Assembly: GCA_031270215.1 (NCBI GenBank)
Contig: JAISYB010000089.1
Coordinates: 1-9,869 of the forward strand
DNA from: Streptococcaceae bacterium
GTDB lineage: Bacteria; Bacillota; Bacilli; Lactobacillales; Streptococcaceae
Direction of reading: 5' to 3'
DNA length: 9,869 nt
The position numbers and the translations under genes were made by a program. The notes under the pieces are model-generated. The model ran no database searches. It saw only the letters and a program-made list of their open reading frames with translations, and was not told the DNA's origin. Within the stretch, counting starts at the first letter, position 1. The number at the start of each line of letters is the position of its first letter. Below, piece by piece: positions 6,913-9,869 of this stretch.

Positions 6913-6942
6913 ATTTTACACTGCGATGCTAGTAAGTGTAAA
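6913..6942 (-). promoter_or_regulatory. purA promoter with overlapping inverted-repeat operator
   Basis: Read on the minus strand: -35 TTTACA (complement of 6937-6942), an 18-bp spacer and -10 TAAAAT (complement of 6913-6918), each matching 5 of 6 consensus bases. An inverted repeat, TTTACACT (6915-6922) with AGTGTAAA (6935-6942), covers both boxes; allowing one bulge it extends outward to 6912-6944. This geometry is what a repressor operator would have. I see no obvious PurR-type box. Confidence 0.6.
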
Positions 6943-7031
6943 TGTTTATTTAATAAAATGCCTTTTTTTGCTGACTGATTTATCAAATTTCCGTTAAAGT
7001 AGAAAATAAAAAGAGGAGATTTAAGCCGACT

Positions 7032-7042
7032 TGTTATATAAT
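7032..7042 (+). promoter_or_regulatory. Candidate promoter of the rodA cluster (extended -10)
   Basis: TGTTATATAAT contains a TG-n-TATATA extended -10 (7032-7040) and an overlapping TATAAT (7037-7042). No good -35 box is present at 16-18 bp upstream. The position, about 36 bp before the rodA start codon, is suitable. It faces away from the purA promoter. Confidence 0.5.
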
Positions 7043-7077
7043 TAAGCTTAATGATGAAGATTTAGAAGGGGCGAATA

Positions 7078-8277
7078 ATGCAGCGCAAAAATATACAAAG
7101 AGATTCAAGAATTGATTATGGATTGATATTGCCGGTATTTTTATTGACATTAGTAGGTATGCTGTCGCTTTATGTGGCATATTTTCATGAAGCAAAGCGC
7201 AACATCACCGAACAGCTTACAAGACAAGGCGGCTGGATACTTTTAGGAATTGTTTTAGTTTTGATTGTGATTCATTTTAGTTCTAAGCTACTCTGGAAAT
7301 TAACGCCGTTTTTTTACTTGGCAGGACTTGGCTTGATGGTGTTACCACTTATTTTCTACGACAATCAATTGGTTAGTTTGACTGGTGCAAAAAACTGGGT
7401 GTCAATTGGTGGTCATACGCTTTTCCAGCCATCTGAGCTGATGAAAATTGTTTTTGTCTTAATGCTTGCTTATATCTCAGTACGTCATAACAGCAAATAT
7501 ACGACTCGAACGCTCAAAACGGATTTTTTATTACTCGCTAAGCAGATTTTATGTACGTTTCCGGTTGCGATTTTATTGAAATTACAATCCGATTTGGGGA
7601 CGATGTTGGTATTCTTTGCCATATTAGCTGGGGTAATTATGGTGAGCGGTGTGAGCTGGAAGATATTATTACCATTAATACTTATTGCTGCGGCTGTACT
7701 ATTTGCCATTATCTTTATGGTTCAAAATCCTGCCGGACGTGAGATTTTATCAAAATTTGGTGTGGCACAGTATCAGTTTAATCGAATTGATGATTGGCTC
7801 AAACCGTTTAATTCTAGCTCAACTTCTGCCTATCAACAGCGTCAGGCATTGATTGCTATCGGCTCAGCAGGTCTGTTCGGTAAAGGATTTAATGTAACGA
7901 ATGTGAGTGTACCGGTTCGAGAAAGTGATATGATTTTTACAGTCATTGCAGAAAATTTCGGTTTTGTCGGCTCCGCAGTGGTAATTTTTCTTTATTTCAT
8001 GCTGATTTATCGAATGATTCAAGTGACTTATGACTCTAATAATGAGTTTTACAGCTATATTTCAACGGGCGTAATTATGATGATTTTGTTCCATGTTGTA
8101 GAGAATATCGGTGCCACGATTGGACTGTTGCCATTGACTGGAATTCCATTGCCATTTATTTCCGCAGGAGGCTCTGCAATGGTTAGTAATCTAATAGGAA
8201 TTGGTTTGATCCTTTCGATGAAGTATCATGCGCAAAAAAAGAGGATGAGCCAAGGTGTGCGTTTGCTCAGGAAATGA
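7078..8277 (+). CDS. rodA: RodA, SEDS-family peptidoglycan glycosyltransferase
   Basis: 399 residues, a polytopic membrane protein with about ten hydrophobic segments. SEDS proteins polymerise lipid II into glycan strands together with a class B penicillin-binding protein; RodA serves sidewall or peripheral growth. Family signatures are GAKNWVSIGG followed by QPSELMKI, LQSDLGTMLV, QQRQALIAIGSAGLFGKG, VPVRESDMIFTVIAE, and near the end LLPLTGIPLPFISAGGSAM. Asp284 in ESDMIF matches the conserved catalytic aspartate of SEDS proteins. The TGIPLPF block favours RodA over FtsW, which is the main alternative. The start has GAAGGGG at 7064-7070. It heads a co-directional cluster of four genes, with only 36 bp before the next. 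Confidence 0.92.
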   Translation: MQRKNIQRDSRIDYGLILPVFLLTLVGMLSLYVAYFHEAKRNITEQLTRQGGWILLGIVLVLIVIHFSSKLLWKLTPFFYLAGLGLMVLPLIFYDNQLVSLTGAKNWVSIGGHTLFQPSELMKIVFVLMLAYISVRHNSKYTTRTLKTDFLLLAKQILCTFPVAILLKLQSDLGTMLVFFAILAGVIMVSGVSWKILLPLILIAAAVLFAIIFMVQNPAGREILSKFGVAQYQFNRIDDWLKPFNSSSTSAYQQRQALIAIGSAGLFGKGFNVTNVSVPVRESDMIFTVIAENFGFVGSAVVIFLYFMLIYRMIQVTYDSNNEFYSYISTGVIMMILFHVVENIGATIGLLPLTGIPLPFISAGGSAMVSNLIGIGLILSMKYHAQKKRMSQGVRLLRK

Positions 8278-8297
8278 AAAATGATATATAAGTAATG

Positions 8298-8302
8298 GGA
8301 GG
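8298..8302 (+). promoter_or_regulatory. Ribosome binding site that fixes the start of the ArsC/Spx-like gene
   Basis: GGAGG at 8298-8302 lies 11 bp before ATG 8314. An in-frame GTG at 8302 overlaps this site and so cannot be the start; an ATG at 8309 is out of frame and closes after two codons. Confidence 0.8.
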
Positions 8303-8313
8303 TGAGATATGGT

Positions 8314-8670
8314 ATGATTGATTTTTATGGACACCCAAAATGTACGACTTGTAAGAAAGCTTTAGCGTGGTTAGCTGAGCATGATGTTGATGTAAAAGTA
8401 CGCGATATTCGCCAAGATGTACCGAGCGAGGAGATGTTTCATGCTTGGTTTCATCAAGGAAAATTTGCTTCTAAGCAGCTCTTTAACACGTCGGGTCAAA
8501 AGTATCGCAGTCTTGGTTTGAAAGCTCAATTGCCGAAGATGAGTAAAGACGCGCAGGCGGAGCTTTTAGCAAGTGATGGCATGCTGATTAAACGTCCGTT
8601 ATTAATACGTGACGGTGTACTAATAGCTGTTGGTTTTAAGGAAACAGCTTATCAAGAATTATTTGATTGA
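8314..8670 (+). CDS. ArsC/Spx-family thioredoxin-fold protein (YusI-like)
   Basis: 118 residues from ATG 8314. The thioredoxin-like fold has an N-terminal CTTC redox motif (Cys10, Cys13), then FNTSGQKYRSLGL (57-69), LLASDGMLIKRPLL (84-97) with the family's Arg94-Pro95 pair, and a C-terminal GFKE. These match the ArsC/Spx superfamily. The FNTSG and DGMLIKRPL blocks look more like the small uncharacterised YusI/YfgD-type reductases than Spx itself, which contacts RNA polymerase. True arsenate reduction is doubtful because no ars genes are nearby; I would not assign a substrate. It lies 36 bp after rodA, and its stop codon overlaps the ribosome site of the next gene, so co-translation is likely. 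Confidence 0.85.
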   Translation: MIDFYGHPKCTTCKKALAWLAEHDVDVKVRDIRQDVPSEEMFHAWFHQGKFASKQLFNTSGQKYRSLGLKAQLPKMSKDAQAELLASDGMLIKRPLLIRDGVLIAVGFKETAYQELFD

Positions 8671-8679
8671 GGTAAATAC

Positions 8680-8880
8680 ATGCGTTTTTTGCAAAAATTA
8701 GTCAGTTTAATGTCGGTTCGTATGGTTGTAATTGTAGCTAATCTATTTATTTTAACGAAATACTACTTTCAAGCAAGAAGTCTTCCGGGGCGTTTGGTGA
8801 TGATCTTTTCCGGTTGTAGCATAGCCTTAGTCTTGCTTTCGGGGATAATTCATCGGCGCAATCGTGGAAGAAGGAGATAG
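8680..8880 (+). CDS. Small two-segment membrane protein, unrecognised
   Basis: 66 residues that I do not recognise. There are two hydrophobic segments (about 14-30 and 39-57) separated by a short loop (KYYFQARSLPGR) and a strongly basic tail, HRRNRGRRR. Single basic residues also lie before the first segment. The gene is plausible: GAGG at 8669-8672 overlaps the preceding stop codon with correct spacing, and the gene's own last codons carry the AAGGAG site for the next gene (8871-8876). Tight packing between the ArsC-like gene and the aminotransferase supports a real, translated gene. A link to envelope synthesis is suggested only by position downstream of rodA. Confidence 0.7.
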   Translation: MRFLQKLVSLMSVRMVVIVANLFILTKYYFQARSLPGRLVMIFSGCSIALVLLSGIIHRRNRGRRR

Positions 8881-8883
8881 ATA

Positions 8884-9747
8884 ATGAAAGCTTTAGCTTA
8901 TTATAATGGTCAAATTTCGGATATTGACGAGCTAGTCGTACCTTTTAATGATCGCTCACATTTCTTTGGCGATGGTGTTTATGATGCAACGATTGCCAGT
9001 CACCATCATGTTTATCTGCTGAATGAACATCTTGAGCGTTTTTTCAATAGCATGGCACTCGTTGATATTAACCCCAATTTTACTAAGGAATGGTTAAAAG
9101 AGCTCCTGATCGATTTAACGCAGCGCCTTGATACAGGTGAGAAGTTTGTTTATTTTCAAGTGTCGCGCGGTACAGCACCAAGGAAACACACATATGATTC
9201 GTCAATTACTCCTAATCTGCTAATCTATCTTGAGCCGCTCTTACTAGAGGTTGAGCAGATTTTATTGACTCCTATAGATGTGCAGATAGAGCCTGATGTT
9301 CGTTTTGAGCTATGCCATATTAAAACATTAAACTTGCTGCCAAATGTTCTGTCTTCTCAGCGAGCAAGCTTAAAGGGATATGAAGAAACCATCTATCACC
9401 GCAATGAAAGGGTGACTGAGTGTGCGCATAGTAACGTTCACATTATCCAAAATGGGGTATTAAAAACTGCTCCAACAGATCATTGGATTTTGCCGGGAAT
9501 CGCTAGACACCACCTTTTATTAGCCTGTCAAAAGCTGGAAATTGCTTATGAGGAAGTTGCATTTACACTAGATGAGCTGTTTAATGCAGATGAGGTTATC
9601 ATTACTAGCTCCAGTAATCTTTGCACTCAGGTTAAAACGATTGACGGTATTCCTGTTGGCGCTCGGGCAACGGATTTATTAAAAGAACTACAAAGTGCAG
9701 TTTATCAGGAATACATTGCTGCGATAAATTCAGGAAAAAATGCATGA
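8884..9747 (+). CDS. dat: D-amino acid aminotransferase (D-alanine transaminase)
   Basis: 287 residues, PLP-dependent fold-type IV. It interconverts D-alanine plus 2-oxoglutarate with pyruvate plus D-glutamate, supplying D-glutamate for peptidoglycan. Visible features are Lys147 in CHIKTLNLLPN as the PLP Schiff-base lysine, Glu179 in RVTECAHSNV, LPGIAR (203-208) in the phosphate-binding region, and the RGTAPRKH block (95-102) whose Arg100 and His102 correspond to the carboxylate-trapping Arg98/His100 of Bacillus D-amino acid transaminase. That block separates it from branched-chain aminotransferases and aminodeoxychorismate lyase, the nearest alternatives. The start has AAGGAG (8871-8876) located inside the end of the preceding gene, with 3 bp between stop and start. 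Clustering with rodA fits a cell-wall precursor role. Confidence 0.92.
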   Translation: MKALAYYNGQISDIDELVVPFNDRSHFFGDGVYDATIASHHHVYLLNEHLERFFNSMALVDINPNFTKEWLKELLIDLTQRLDTGEKFVYFQVSRGTAPRKHTYDSSITPNLLIYLEPLLLEVEQILLTPIDVQIEPDVRFELCHIKTLNLLPNVLSSQRASLKGYEETIYHRNERVTECAHSNVHIIQNGVLKTAPTDHWILPGIARHHLLLACQKLEIAYEEVAFTLDELFNADEVIITSSSNLCTQVKTIDGIPVGARATDLLKELQSAVYQEYIAAINSGKNA

Positions 9748-9771
9748 GGAACAAAATATTTTGCATTTTTT
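9735..9771 (+). terminator. Probable terminator overlapping the end of dat
   Basis: AAAAAATGCA (9735-9744) pairs with TGCATTTTTT (9762-9771) around a 17-nt loop, and the right arm is itself T-rich. The left arm lies in the last codons of dat and the loop includes its stop codon. The stem is AT-rich and so weaker than the other two terminators in the window. Confidence 0.55.
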
Positions 9772-9819
9772 TAATTATAAACATTTATTAAGTTTCCGCT
9801 TTCTTTTTTCTAACTTTCG

Positions 9820-9828
9820 TGTTAAAAT
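9820..9828 (+). promoter_or_regulatory. Extended -10 promoter for a gene beyond the right edge
   Basis: TGTTAAAAT gives a perfect TG-n extension and a 5-of-6 -10 hexamer, TAAAAT (9823-9828). No convincing -35 box is seen, which is normal for extended -10 promoters. Its product would be transcribed rightward out of the window. Confidence 0.5.
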
Positions 9829-9838
9829 GTAGTTAGTT

Positions 9839-9852
9839 TAAAAACGGTTTCA
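9839..9852 (+). promoter_or_regulatory. Candidate cre (CcpA binding site)
   Basis: TAAAAACGGTTTCA matches 13 of 14 positions of TGWAANCGNTNWCA (only the second base differs). It begins about 10 bp downstream of the extended -10 hexamer, over the likely transcription start, a placement typical of catabolite repression of the gene that follows. Confidence 0.6.
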
Positions 9853-9869
9853 ATAAAAGGGATTTTACT

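Noticed and set aside
6867..7077. Purine riboswitch or PurR box upstream of purA
   Set aside because: I found no recognisable aptamer core and no clear PurR box in the gap; only the inverted repeat over the promoter is evident.
7551..7742. 63-residue + strand open frame inside rodA, and several - strand frames inside the pilins and purA
   Set aside because: They overlap well-supported genes in other frames, have no ribosome sites and encode low-complexity or cysteine-rich sequences typical of shadow frames.
8302..8313. GTG at 8302 as start of the ArsC/Spx-like protein
   Set aside because: It overlaps the GGAGG ribosome site; ATG 8314 is correctly spaced and gives the usual family N-terminus.
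8314..8670. Arsenic-resistance arsenate reductase
   Set aside because: Only superfamily-level motifs are present, no ars genes are adjacent, and the blocks seen fit the uncharacterised YusI/Spx-like branch better.

Overview
The window is AT-rich Gram-positive (Firmicutes) chromosome. The Shine-Dalgarno sites are strong, several genes encode LPxTG wall-sorted proteins, and the PurA sequence looks very like streptococcal and lactococcal PurA. I place it in the Lactobacillales, probably near Lactococcus/Streptococcus or Enterococcus. The species cannot be fixed from sequence alone.

The left half (1-5356, + strand) is a sortase-assembled pilus locus. It begins inside an ancillary pilin gene (1-405, C-terminal part only), continues with the major pilin (484-2019) and a class C sortase (2135-3280), and that transcription unit ends at a strong terminator (3298-3351). 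After a 363-bp regulatory gap with its own promoter comes a second full-length pilin-like gene (3644-5356), a diverged paralogue of the major pilin. The layout resembles the lactococcal yhgD-yhgE-srtC-yhhB arrangement as I remember it. Two things stand out. The sortase carries a Cna-B/SpaA-like domain beyond its second membrane segment, so it is predicted to be cytoplasmic. The last pilin-like protein keeps the pilin-motif lysine but has lost a usable LPxTG signal (LPNVP instead) and at least one isopeptide lysine.

The right half is housekeeping. purA (adenylosuccinate synthetase, - strand, 5580-6866) converges on the last pilin gene across a perfect 20-bp-stem bidirectional terminator. Its promoter is overlaid by an operator-like inverted repeat. 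Divergently, rodA (7078-8277) starts a compact + strand cluster: rodA, an ArsC/Spx-like thioredoxin-fold protein (8314-8670), an unrecognised 66-residue membrane protein (8680-8880) and a D-amino acid aminotransferase (8884-9747). RodA polymerises peptidoglycan glycan strands and the aminotransferase can make D-glutamate for the stem peptide, so this cluster has a cell-wall theme. The window ends with an extended -10 promoter carrying a near-consensus catabolite response element, pointing to a gene beyond the edge.

I see no tRNA, rRNA, CRISPR array, insertion sequence or phage gene. The most unusual material is in the pilus locus: the sortase fusion and the non-sortable pilin paralogue.
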